Assembly: GCA_001897825.1 (NCBI GenBank)
Contig: MKUM01000033.1
Coordinates: 1-36,141, forward strand
Source of the DNA: Candidatus Amoebophilus sp. 36-38
GTDB taxonomy: Bacteria; Bacteroidota; Bacteroidia; Cytophagales; Amoebophilaceae
DNA: 36,141 bases
Reading direction: 5' to 3'
Shown: positions 18,913-27,017 of the stretch, in pieces
How positions within the stretch are numbered: position 1 is the stretch's first letter
Layout: each line of letters begins with the position of its first letter
The notes under the pieces: generated by a model
Told to the model about the DNA's origin: nothing
What the model saw: the letters and a program-made list of their open reading frames with translations, nothing else
Database searches by the model: none
Made by a program: the position numbers and the translations under genes

Positions 18913-19239
18913 ATGACAGATCAAATACCTAATACAGATCTACTAAAAGAACGGGTTATAGAGGCCATCAAGCAGGTTCATGACCCAGAGATTCCTGTTA
19001 ATATCTATGAATTAGGGTTGATTTATGAGATTAATATTTATCCCATCAATAATGTACATGTCTTAATGACACTTACTTCCCCTAGTTGCCCGGCTGCAGA
19101 GCTGATACCTGGCCAAGTAGAAAGTAATATAAGAGCAATAGAAGGTGTAAACGATGTACAGGTAGAAATTACTTTTGACCCTCCCTATCATCCAGATATG
19201 ATGACTGAAGCAGCTAAGTTGACACTTGGATTTTTATAG
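18913..19239 (+). CDS. sufT: SufT / MIP18-family Fe-S maturation protein
   Basis: A 108-residue MIP18 (DUF59) protein. The DPEIPVNIYELGLIYEI opening and the SPSCPAAELIPGQVE segment with C59 are the family hallmarks, as is the VEITFDPPY ending. Members in suf operons (SufT, YitW) help maturation of Fe-S proteins; PaaD of phenylacetate oxidation is a paralogue, but the position directly after sufE favours the Fe-S role. Only one base separates it from sufE. Confidence 0.9.
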   Translation: MTDQIPNTDLLKERVIEAIKQVHDPEIPVNIYELGLIYEINIYPINNVHVLMTLTSPSCPAAELIPGQVESNIRAIEGVNDVQVEITFDPPYHPDMMTEAAKLTLGFL

Positions 19240-19255
19240 TTATACATAAATAATG

Positions 19256-19263
19256 TATATTTG
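19256..19263 (+). promoter_or_regulatory. Candidate -7 element for ankyrin lipoprotein cluster
   Basis: TATATTTG matches TAnnTTTG exactly in the 109-bp spacer before the first ankyrin lipoprotein, which would give a leader of about 80 nt. The nearest upstream TTG (19226-19228) is a little too far away, so the -33 part is not supported. Confidence 0.4.
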
Positions 19264-19348
19264 TACGCTGTAGCAATCAAACTTTTTTAATCAAGTTTGT
19301 AAATCTGAGTTAACTACAAAGTAACCTTCTATCTAAGTCTTCTCCCTT

Positions 19349-20569
19349 ATGCAACAACCACAAAAAAAGTCGATATATCAATATTTACTAGTCATGTGGT
19401 TGCTAAGTATAGTAGTTTCTTGCAATTGCAAGAACGCATCCAAACCTGCAACAAAAAAGAAGCCTGATACTACAAAAGAAATACAACCAACATTACCTAA
19501 CTTGGTACTTAATAGCGACAAGACTACGTTACAAGGTGATGACGTAAAATTTCAACTCGAATTAAAAAATGATTCAGAAGGAGAAGTCAATCTCAGTGAG
19601 TATACATTACAAATAAACTTACAAGAAGAAGGAGAAAGGGGAGAAGGAAGTATGTTGCACTATCAAGATGCTGGAAATTCGGGTCATGATGAATCCGAGA
19701 TAAATCAATCTTTAATTTACTTCACCAAACAGACAGGGTTGAAAAAGGGAAATCCCACCATTATACTGCCTTTTGAATTACACCATGTAGCAGGCGTTAC
19801 AAAGGTCACTATTACCATAACTCTTGAACATAAGGATAAAAAAGAAAACACACCACCTATAACCATCGTGTGGAACAAATTTCCTCCAATTATGGATCAG
19901 ATGATTCAAGATGCAAAAAGTAAGGGTTATAATTTTTTAGCTGATGTACTTACCAAACTCCAAAAAGGCGAAGCAGTAGATATTAACAGTATTTATACAA
20001 CAGCTGAAAAAGAAACAGCCTTGCATCAAGCTGTAAGACTAAGAAATCTTCAAATTGTCAATGCATTGTTACAACGAGGAGCAGAGTTAAAAAAGAATGA
20101 GTATGGACATACCCCACTACGTTATGCAATCAAAAAGGGTTATGTAGAAATAGCCGAAGTATTGATAGAAAAAATAGACGGATCACAATTGAATGAAAAA
20201 GAATATAAAAAAAATACAACTTTAGAGTATGCGATTGTGCACGGCTATATAGGAATATCCAAAGCATTGATAAAAAAGTTAAACGTATTACAATTGAATA
20301 CAATAGGATCCAAGCATAATACGGCCTTACACTATGCAGTACAAGCCGACTCAGAAATAGTTGAAGAATTAATATTGAAAGGTGTAGAATTAGATATAAG
20401 GAATCAACACGATGATACGCCTCTGCATTTAGCTGTTGAAAGAAACGATCTTGAAATAGTTAAGATTCTTCTTGCTAAAGGAGCAGACAAGACTATAGTG
20501 AATGATGCAGGAAAAATGCCGGTTGATCTAGCCAAAACCACAGAAATGATAGATTTATTATCAAAATAA
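19349..20569 (+). CDS. Ankyrin-repeat lipoprotein, copy 1
   Basis: A 406-residue predicted lipoprotein. The signal ends in IVVSC (C25), followed by a basic, polar stretch. Residues about 48-175 form a beta-strand-rich module (LVLNSDKTTLQGDDVKFQLELKNDS to TITLEHKDKK to IVWNKFPPI) of the same type as in the lipoprotein at 7745-9772. About six ankyrin units follow (residues about 210-400), several degenerate, ending in the motif ADKTIVNDAGKMPVDLAKT. It heads a tandem set of three paralogues in the same orientation. Its leader peptide differs from those of copies 2 and 3, although the module matches copy 3 closely. The residues after the cysteine show no acidic Bacteroidetes surface-export signal, so its side of the membrane is unclear. 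Host interaction is inference. Confidence 0.88.
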   Translation: MQQPQKKSIYQYLLVMWLLSIVVSCNCKNASKPATKKKPDTTKEIQPTLPNLVLNSDKTTLQGDDVKFQLELKNDSEGEVNLSEYTLQINLQEEGERGEGSMLHYQDAGNSGHDESEINQSLIYFTKQTGLKKGNPTIILPFELHHVAGVTKVTITITLEHKDKKENTPPITIVWNKFPPIMDQMIQDAKSKGYNFLADVLTKLQKGEAVDINSIYTTAEKETALHQAVRLRNLQIVNALLQRGAELKKNEYGHTPLRYAIKKGYVEIAEVLIEKIDGSQLNEKEYKKNTTLEYAIVHGYIGISKALIKKLNVLQLNTIGSKHNTALHYAVQADSEIVEELILKGVELDIRNQHDDTPLHLAVERNDLEIVKILLAKGADKTIVNDAGKMPVDLAKTTEMIDLLSK

Positions 20570-20760
20570 AACAATCTATTGTATACAGATATTACGATCA
20601 TCAAATAACATCAAATAATATGAATCGAACATGTAAATATGTAGCAATTATGGGGATGTTATGTATGGTAGTTTCCTGTAGTTGCAAGAACGCATCCAAA
20701 CCTGCAACAAAAAAGAAGCCTGATGCTACAAAAGAAATACAACCAACATTACCTAACTTA
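20466..20760 (+). repeat. Direct repeat, left copy (2099-bp spacing)
   Basis: The 3' end of ankyrin gene copy 1, the 50-bp spacer and the 5' end of copy 2 are almost identical to 22565-22859, at a constant offset of 2099 bp. This marks a tandem duplication whose breakpoints are inside the genes. Confidence 0.85.
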
Positions 20761-22668
20761 GTACTTAGTAGCAACAAAACTATTTTAGTAGGCGATGAGT
20801 TAGATTTTCAACTCGAATTAAAGAATGATACAGAAGCAGAAGCCAATCTCAGTGAGTATACATTACAAATAAACTTACAAGAAGAGGGGAGAAAGGGAAG
20901 TATGTTGCACTATCAAGATGCTGGAAATTCGGGTCATGATGAATCCAAGATAAACCAACCTTTAAGTTACTTCACCAAACAGACAGGGTTGAAAAAGAGA
21001 AATCCTACCATTATACTGCCTTTTGAATTACACCATCTAGCAGGCGTTACAAAGGTCACTATTACTATAACTCTTGAACATAAGGATAAAAAAGGTAACA
21101 TATCTCCTATAAACGTTGTTTGGAGTAAATTACCTATAATCAAGGATGAGATGGTCCAAGTTGCTAGGTCAAGCGGATATGACTTCTTAGCTGAGGTGCT
21201 TACCAAACTTCAAAGAGGAGAACCAGTAGATATCAATAGTGCTGGTACAGATGGATGGGAAAATACAGCTTTACATCAGGCTGCTAAGTTAGGAGATCTA
21301 AATATTCTTAAAGCTTTATTAGCAAGAGGAGCAGCGCCAAATTTAAAGAATAAGGATGATCTAGACACTCCTCTACATATCGCCATTTGGGAAAAGAAAC
21401 TTGAAATAGCTAAACTATTGATAGAGAAATTAGATGCCTCTCAATTGAATGAAAAAGATTATGAAAACAAGACTCCTCTACACTTTGCAATTAAGGGCCA
21501 TCATACTGAAATAGCTCAACAATTGATTGAAAAATTAGCTCCAGGTCAGTTAAACGAAAAAGATAATAAAGGTGATACTCCCTTACACGATGCAATTGAC
21601 CAGAATGCAATTGAAATGGCTGAATTATTAGTAAAAAAATTAGATGTGTCACAACTCAATGAAAAAAATAATGAAGGTCGCACCCCTTTACATTATGCAA
21701 TTCTCGATGATAAAGAAGAAATAGCTGAGCTATTGATCAAGAAATTAGATAAGTCACAATTAAATGAAAAGGATAATGTGAGATATACCCCTTTACATGA
21801 GGCGATTATTAAAGGCTATACGGAGATAGCTAAGCTATTGATCAAGAAATTAGATAAGTCACAATTAAATGAAAAGAACAATGTGAGATATACTCCTTTA
21901 CATGAGGCAGCTAGAGGGGGATACATAGAAATAGTTGAGCTATTGATTGAGAAATTAGATAAGTCACAATTAAATGAAAAGAATAATTATACTCCTTTAC
22001 ATGAGGCAATTATTAAAGGCCATATAGAGATAGTTGAGCTATTGATCGAGAAATTAGATAAGTCACAATTAAATGAAAAGAATAATGTGGGATATACTCC
22101 TTTACATGAGGCAGCTAGAAGAGGATGCATAGAGGTAATTAAGCTATTGATCGAGAATTTAGATAAGTCACAATTAAATGAAAAGGATAATGAGGGACAT
22201 ACTCCTTTACATCTGGCAGCTATTAAAGGCCATACAGAAATAGTTAAGCTATTGATCAAGAAATTAGATAAATCACAGTTAAATGAAAAGGATAGTAATG
22301 GAACTACTCTTTTACATCTGGCAATTATTAAAGGCTATACAGAGATAGTTAAGCTATTGATCAAGAAATTAGATAAATCACAATTAAATGAAAAGGATAC
22401 TTGGAAATATACTCCTTTACATTATGCAGCTTTCCGAGGTAACACAGAAGTAGCTAAACTATTGATCAAGGAATTAGATAAATCACAATTAAATGAAAAG
22501 AGTAGTCATGGAACTACTCCTTTACATTGTGCAGCCGAGAAACATCATTTTGAAATAGTTAAGGTTCTTCTTGCTAAAGGAGCAGACAAGACTATAGTGA
22601 ATGATGCAGGAAAAATGCCGGTTGATCTAGCCAAAACCACAGAAATGATAGATTTATTATCAAAATAA
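20620..22668 (+). CDS. Ankyrin-repeat lipoprotein, copy 2
   Basis: A 682-residue predicted lipoprotein; lipobox MVVSC with C20. A beta-rich module (about 43-170) as in its neighbours is followed by about 13 ankyrin units and a C-terminal cap (residues about 205-680). The units have a 35-residue period rather than the canonical 33, because the loop carries KKLDKSQLNEKDN. Residues about 365-640 are close copies of one another, also at DNA level, so this array expanded recently; one unit (near 21981-22000) is two residues short. The last 100 bases match copy 1 and the first 150 match copy 3. It should be membrane-anchored with the ankyrin array as ligand-binding part; partner unknown. Confidence 0.9.
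   Translation: MNRTCKYVAIMGMLCMVVSCSCKNASKPATKKKPDATKEIQPTLPNLVLSSNKTILVGDELDFQLELKNDTEAEANLSEYTLQINLQEEGRKGSMLHYQDAGNSGHDESKINQPLSYFTKQTGLKKRNPTIILPFELHHLAGVTKVTITITLEHKDKKGNISPINVVWSKLPIIKDEMVQVARSSGYDFLAEVLTKLQRGEPVDINSAGTDGWENTALHQAAKLGDLNILKALLARGAAPNLKNKDDLDTPLHIAIWEKKLEIAKLLIEKLDASQLNEKDYENKTPLHFAIKGHHTEIAQQLIEKLAPGQLNEKDNKGDTPLHDAIDQNAIEMAELLVKKLDVSQLNEKNNEGRTPLHYAILDDKEEIAELLIKKLDKSQLNEKDNVRYTPLHEAIIKGYTEIAKLLIKKLDKSQLNEKNNVRYTPLHEAARGGYIEIVELLIEKLDKSQLNEKNNYTPLHEAIIKGHIEIVELLIEKLDKSQLNEKNNVGYTPLHEAARRGCIEVIKLLIENLDKSQLNEKDNEGHTPLHLAAIKGHTEIVKLLIKKLDKSQLNEKDSNGTTLLHLAIIKGYTEIVKLLIKKLDKSQLNEKDTWKYTPLHYAAFRGNTEVAKLLIKELDKSQLNEKSSHGTTPLHCAAEKHHFEIVKVLLAKGADKTIVNDAGKMPVDLAKTTEMIDLLSK
21725..22510 (+). 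repeat. 105-bp coding tandem repeats
   Basis: Seven to eight units of about 105 bp share the block encoding LLIKKLDKSQLNEK, with runs of 40 or more identical bases between units. The unit beginning near 21981 is 6 bp shorter. Such an array can change copy number by slippage or recombination without breaking the frame. Confidence 0.88.
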
Positions 22669-22859
22669 AACAATCTATTGTATACAAGTATTACGATCAT
22701 CAAATAACCTCAAATAATATGAATCGAACATGTAAATATGTAGCAATTATAGGGGTGTTATGTATGGTAGTTTCCTGTAGTTGCAAGAACGCATCAAAAC
22801 CTGTAACAAAAAAGAAGCCAGGTACTACAAAAGAAACAAAACCAACATTACCGCATTTG
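22565..22859 (+). repeat. Direct repeat, right copy (2099-bp spacing)
   Basis: Counterpart of 20466-20760: the 3' end of copy 2, the spacer and the 5' end of copy 3. The spacer differs from the left copy at only a few bases. Confidence 0.85.
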
Positions 22860-24911
22860 GTACTTAATAGCGACAAGACTACGCTACAAGGTGATGACGT
22901 AAAATTTCAACTCGAATTAAAAAATGATTCAGAAGGAGAAGCCAACCTCAGTGAGTATACATTACAAATAAGCTTACAAGAAGAAGGGAGAAAGGGAAGC
23001 ATGTTGCACTATCAAGATGCTGAAAATGCGAGTCATGATGAATCCGAGATAAATCAATCTTTAAGTTATTTTACCAAGCAGCCAAGACTTAAGAAAGGGG
23101 ATCCTAAGCTTATTCTGCCTTTTGAATTACGCCACCTAGCAGGCCTTACAAAGGTCACTATTACTATAACTCTTGAACATAAGGATAAAAAAGGTAACGT
23201 ATCACCTATACCATCAGTTGTTTGGAAAAAATTACCTCCGATCACAGATAAGATGATTGAAGGTGCGACAGAAGCAGGTTATAGCTTTTTAGCTGAGGTG
23301 CTCACTAAGCTTAAAAAAGGAGAAGTAGTAAATATAAATAGTATTAGTACAGATGGGCAGAAGGACACGGCTTTGCATCAGGTTGCGACTCTAGGGGATA
23401 TAGCTATTTTAAAAGCATTAATAGAAAGAGGTTCAAAATTAAATGAAAAGAATAATGTGGGGTATACTCCTTTACATAAGGCAGCTTTCTACGGTAAAAC
23501 AGAGGTAGCTAAGCTGTTGATAGATCGATTAGATCAATCACAATTAAATGAAAAGGATCTTTGGGGAGGTACTCCTCTACATCTGGCACTCTATAATGAC
23601 AACACAGAAATGGTTAAGTTGTTGATAAAGAAATTAAATAAATCACAATTAAATGAAAAAAATAATGGAGAGAATACTCCTTTACATGTAGCAATTGATA
23701 GAGGCCATATAGACATATTTAATCTATTGATAGATCAATTAGATCAATCACAATTAAATGAAAAAAACAATGATGGAGATACGCCTTTGCACCGTGCTAT
23801 CAAAGAGAAACAAAAAGAAACAATTAAAATTTTAATAGAGAAACTATCTCCTGAACAATTGAATGTAAAAGATAACTGTAAGACTACTCCTTTGATGGGA
23901 CTATTGCTAAGCAATCCCGTAATGTTAGATGTAGTTAGCCTGCTAATAAAAAAATTAGATGCAACAGACTTGAATGAAAAACATAATGAAGCTACCCCTC
24001 TATTTTGGATGATTAGCGAAGTTTACCAAGTTACACCTGATGTAGAACCGCTGATAGAGGAGGTAATAGAGAAGTTGACTCCCGAACAATTGAATGAAAA
24101 GACAGATTGGGGTGTAACTATATTAGAAGAATCGTTCAGGCGGAATTGTATAGAAGTAGCTAGTGTATTAATAAAAAAATTAGATCTGGCTCAATTGACT
24201 GAAAAAAATAGTAATGGGGATACCCCTTTACATTCTGCAGTTATATATGGCCATCCAGAAATAGCCCAAGAAATTATAGAAAAATTAGATCCAGCTCAAT
24301 TGACTGAAAAAAATAATAATGGGGATACCCCTTTACATTGGGCAGTTATATATGACCATCCAGAAATAGCCCAAGAAATTATAGAAAAATTAGAAAAATC
24401 TAATTTCACCAATTGGAATATACAGGATAAAGATGGGAATACTCCCTTACATTTTGCAGCTAGACTTCGCCTTACAGGAGTAGCTAAGCTTTTAATAACA
24501 AAGTCTGATATAGGGGAATTGAATAAAATGAACACAATTGGACTTACTCCTCTGCACACTGCACTCCACTGGGGTTCGATAGAAATAGCTACATTCTTGA
24601 TCTCAAAGCTAAATTCGGACCAACTCAGTATGAGTGAACAAAATGAGTTTAAAAATACAGCTCTCTATCTAGCAATTGCGCAAGGTTACTTAGAAATAGC
24701 AGAGACGTTAGTTGAAAAGTTGGATGCGAATCAACTAAATCAAAAAAATGGCAAAGGTAATACCGCTTTACATGTAGCTGTTGAAACTAAGCAGTTGAAT
24801 CTAGTAAGAAAGCTTCTTGCTAAAGGTGTAGATAAAACGATAAAGAATAATGATGGTAATACTCCGTTTGATTTAGCGAGAACTCAAGAAATAAGGGATT
24901 TATTACTATAA
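22719..24911 (+). CDS. Ankyrin-repeat lipoprotein, copy 3
   Basis: A 730-residue predicted lipoprotein with the same leader as copy 2 (lipobox MVVSC, C20). Its beta-rich module (about 43-170) carries the segment LNSDKTTLQGDDVKFQ and is nearly identical in DNA to copy 1, not copy 2, so the gene is a mosaic. About 15 ankyrin units of 33-35 residues follow, with a degenerate stretch at about residues 380-480 (TPLMGLLLSNPVML, TPLFWMISEVYQV). The C-terminal cap is NDGNTPFDLARTQEIRDLL, diverged from the cap shared by copies 1 and 2. Anchored in the envelope like its neighbours; no partner can be inferred. Confidence 0.9.
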   Translation: MNRTCKYVAIIGVLCMVVSCSCKNASKPVTKKKPGTTKETKPTLPHLVLNSDKTTLQGDDVKFQLELKNDSEGEANLSEYTLQISLQEEGRKGSMLHYQDAENASHDESEINQSLSYFTKQPRLKKGDPKLILPFELRHLAGLTKVTITITLEHKDKKGNVSPIPSVVWKKLPPITDKMIEGATEAGYSFLAEVLTKLKKGEVVNINSISTDGQKDTALHQVATLGDIAILKALIERGSKLNEKNNVGYTPLHKAAFYGKTEVAKLLIDRLDQSQLNEKDLWGGTPLHLALYNDNTEMVKLLIKKLNKSQLNEKNNGENTPLHVAIDRGHIDIFNLLIDQLDQSQLNEKNNDGDTPLHRAIKEKQKETIKILIEKLSPEQLNVKDNCKTTPLMGLLLSNPVMLDVVSLLIKKLDATDLNEKHNEATPLFWMISEVYQVTPDVEPLIEEVIEKLTPEQLNEKTDWGVTILEESFRRNCIEVASVLIKKLDLAQLTEKNSNGDTPLHSAVIYGHPEIAQEIIEKLDPAQLTEKNNNGDTPLHWAVIYDHPEIAQEIIEKLEKSNFTNWNIQDKDGNTPLHFAARLRLTGVAKLLITKSDIGELNKMNTIGLTPLHTALHWGSIEIATFLISKLNSDQLSMSEQNEFKNTALYLAIAQGYLEIAETLVEKLDANQLNQKNGKGNTALHVAVETKQLNLVRKLLAKGVDKTIKNNDGNTPFDLARTQEIRDLLL

Positions 24912-25066
24912 GAATCTTATAAACTTAAAATTCGCTCTTGATTGATCGATCGAAAGTAGTTCTTACTTGGTACCAAGATTTGAAAAGAATGCATAAAATA
25001 GCTATCTTGATCCATCTAAAACGCTAAATTAATTCGGAAATAATAACCTCATAATAATTTTTAACC

Positions 25067-25489
25067 ATGTATCAAGAAGAACTAGTTAAATTTATGGAAG
25101 CTGAGTTAACAGATATAGGCTTCATACCTTTTAAAAATAGTAGACAAGTAAAAGACCATTTTATCAATCATACAGGTACAACCCTGCTTGTGATTAACTC
25201 CATGTGCGGTTGTGCAGGCCCCGATGCGCGAATGGGTGTTATAGAAGCGTTGACGCTAAACCCCTCGTATAGGCCAGATCATCTTGTCACCATATTTCCT
25301 GGGATAGATGAAGAAGAAGTAATAGAAGAAATTCAGTCTTATATAAAGCCTTATCGGTTATCTTCGCCAGCTATTGCTTTAATTAAAGATGGAGAGGTGA
25401 TATATTTTATGGAACGGCATCAGATTAAAGGTAAGCCTTCAGAAGTGATTGCGGAAGAACTTGCATCTGAATTGGCAGAGTATTGTTAA
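25067..25489 (+). CDS. Bacilliredoxin (BrxA/BrxB, YphP/YqiW family)
   Basis: A 140-residue thioredoxin-fold protein of the bacilliredoxin family. The active site is C47-G-C49 in NSMCGCAGPDARMG, the family hallmark. In Firmicutes these remove bacillithiol from oxidised proteins; Bacteroidetes also carry them, and whether this symbiont makes bacillithiol cannot be seen here, so the enzyme may act as a general disulfide isomerase or reductase. It opens a stretch of redox-related genes (peroxiredoxin 1.1 kb downstream). Length and N-terminus are normal. Confidence 0.93.
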   Translation: MYQEELVKFMEAELTDIGFIPFKNSRQVKDHFINHTGTTLLVINSMCGCAGPDARMGVIEALTLNPSYRPDHLVTIFPGIDEEEVIEEIQSYIKPYRLSSPAIALIKDGEVIYFMERHQIKGKPSEVIAEELASELAEYC

Positions 25490-25516
25490 ATGTTGTAGTA
25501 AACAGTAATTTTTTCT

Positions 25517-25535
25517 GTTAAACTAAAAGTTTAAC
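25517..25535. promoter_or_regulatory. Perfect inverted repeat after bacilliredoxin gene
   Basis: GTTAAACT (25517-25524) and AGTTTAAC (25528-25535) are perfect 8-bp arms around AAA, 28 bp after a stop codon and just before the bcp-like fragment. It could be a weak terminator or a protein-binding site; the sequence does not decide. Confidence 0.4.
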
Positions 25536-25539
25536 TATC

Positions 25540-25659
25540 ATGCATTTACAGGTTGGAAATCAAGCATCTGACTTTGTAGCAAAAATCAAAAGGAAGCGAG
25601 TAATTAAACCTGACTTCAGATTGAAAAAAGATCCGCCGTTTATTATAAATCATGTCTAA
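25540..25659 (+). pseudogene. Fragment resembling the 5' end of the bcp gene
   Basis: A 39-codon frame starting MHLQVGNQASDFVAK matches the start of the downstream peroxiredoxin (MHLQVGDPAPTFVGK) in its first 13-15 residues; the DNA match, about four-fifths identical by eye, also covers the nine bases before the ATG. After that the sequence diverges into an unrelated basic tail (KIKRKRVIKPDFRLKKD) without the catalytic cysteine. The stop codon overlaps the start of the next gene. I read it as a decayed or partly duplicated bcp; a small real peptide that couples translation to the DUF488 gene is possible. Confidence 0.55.
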
Positions 25660-26182
25660 GTTATACACAATTGGCCATTCAACCCGAACGCTCGAGGAAT
25701 TTATTGCCTTATTACATGAATATAAAATTAGACATCTAGTTGATATACGTACAATTCCGAGATCTCGTCATGTGCCTTGGTTTAATAAAGAGGAGTTAGA
25801 TATAGCCTTGCGTAATGAAGACATCAGCTATACGCATCTGTTGGAGTTAGGGGGATTGCGTCCTACGCATAAAGATTCCATTAACCAGGGATGGCATAAT
25901 TTAAGTTTCCGTGGATTTGCCGATTATATGCAAACCTCTGAGTTTTACAAAGCACTTAAGAAATTGAATCAATTCATAAAGGGTGCAGGTAATGTAATAC
26001 TTATGTGTACCGAAGCTGTACCATGGCGATGCCACCGTTCTTTGATTGCAGATGCAGAAATAGTCCGTCATAGAAATGTTTTCCACATTATAAATAAAAT
26101 CACCTTGCAAGCCCAGCTAACCCCATTTGCCGTTGTTAATAGAACAAAAAGGCCTATTAAGATTTATTATCCCCATGATTAG
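25652..26182 (+). CDS. DUF488-family protein
   Basis: A 176-residue protein of the DUF488 family. The N-terminus (LYTIGHSTRTLEEFIALL, then VDIRTIPRSR) and the C-terminal cysteine segment (CTEAVPWRCHRSLIAD) are typical. No biochemical role is established for the family as far as I know; the conserved cysteines and CHR motif have prompted redox or nucleic-acid suggestions. It sits among redox genes here, which is weak support. The start overlaps the end of the bcp-like fragment by eight bases. Confidence 0.9.
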   Translation: MSKLYTIGHSTRTLEEFIALLHEYKIRHLVDIRTIPRSRHVPWFNKEELDIALRNEDISYTHLLELGGLRPTHKDSINQGWHNLSFRGFADYMQTSEFYKALKKLNQFIKGAGNVILMCTEAVPWRCHRSLIADAEIVRHRNVFHIINKITLQAQLTPFAVVNRTKRPIKIYYPHD

Positions 26183-26241
26183 TTCATACTTCCTTGTTAA
26201 CTCTATGCTCGGAAAGTATCATTACTCCATCGAGAGTTAAA

Positions 26242-26445
26242 TAGAGATCTTTCAAAACCCATTATCCTATGTATTATGTCATTCCCGCCCTGATACTTTC
26301 GATTGTATTTGAGAAATAAACTGTAGCGGGAATCCAGTGAAACGAAGATTTGATAAAGTGAAATTAGCATAAAAAGGTAATTATCTGAAACCATACGCCA
26401 CTTTGTCTAGAATACGGGAATAGTTGAAGGTTGGAAAGAACTCTA
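26242..26445. mobile_element. Degraded MITE-like element (204 bp)
   Basis: The left end TAGAGATCTTTCAAAACC (26242-26259) and the right end GGTTGGAAAGAACTCTA (26429-26445) are imperfect inverted repeats that match the perfect ends of the element at 33987-34131. There is no clear target duplication. Inside lies a CATTCCCGC/GCGGGAAT inverted pair (26280-26333), similar to palindromic repeats known from other intracellular bacteria. No transposase is encoded. The right end falls in the non-conserved part of an upstream extension of the bcp frame. Confidence 0.6.
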
Positions 26446-26570
26446 TTGGAATTGTGTCAATTTCTTGCTTGAATCTAGCAAAACGAGGCTATAAGAATCG
26501 AGGTTTCATTTTGTTAAAAATTTTAAATATGAGCGATTTTCTATATCTTGATAATAAAATACTAACTATG

Positions 26571-27017
26571 ATGCATTTACAAGTCGGAGATCCAGCACCT
26601 ACTTTTGTAGGGAAGGATCAAAATGGAAGAACGATTAAGCTAGCAGATTTTGCAGGAAAAAAATTGATTCTTTACTTTTATCCCAAAGACAATACCCCCG
26701 GTTGTACATTAGAAGCCCGTAACCTGAGAGATAACTATGAAGCTCTCCGAAAAGCAGGGTATGAAGTCGTAGGGGTAAGTACGGATAGTGAGGAATCTCA
26801 TCAACAATTTATAACTCAACATAGTTTGCCCTTTAGACTGATTGCTGATAAAGATCATCAAATACACGATATGTATGGCACGTGGGTAGAAAAGTCTATG
26901 TTTGGTAAAAAATATTGGGGTACGGCTAGGACAACCTTTGTGATTGATGAGAAGGGAAAGATTGAACAAATTATTGATAAAGTAGAAACAGACAACCACG
27001 CAGCTCAAATTCTTTGA
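26571..27017 (+). CDS. bcp: Bcp/PrxQ-type peroxiredoxin
   Basis: Thiol peroxidase, 148 residues from the ATG at 26571, which fits the Bcp length; the frame stays open upstream to 26424, but that part overlaps a MITE end and has no family match, and the adjacent ATG at 26568 is an equally possible start. The peroxidatic cysteine is in DNTPGCTLEA. The resolving cysteine found five residues later in many Bcp proteins (GCTxEACxFRD) is replaced by arginine (GCTLEARNLRD), making it a one-cysteine type that needs an external thiol, perhaps the bacilliredoxin upstream. The remaining core (VVGVSTDSEESHQQF, RTTFVIDEKGKI) is normal. Confidence 0.94.
   Translation: MHLQVGDPAPTFVGKDQNGRTIKLADFAGKKLILYFYPKDNTPGCTLEARNLRDNYEALRKAGYEVVGVSTDSEESHQQFITQHSLPFRLIADKDHQIHDMYGTWVEKSMFGKKYWGTARTTFVIDEKGKIEQIIDKVETDNHAAQIL

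Noticed and set aside
26424..26570. N-terminal extension of the peroxiredoxin
   Set aside because: It begins in the end of a MITE, is not conserved in Bcp proteins, and a standard start (MHLQVGD) exists at 26571.
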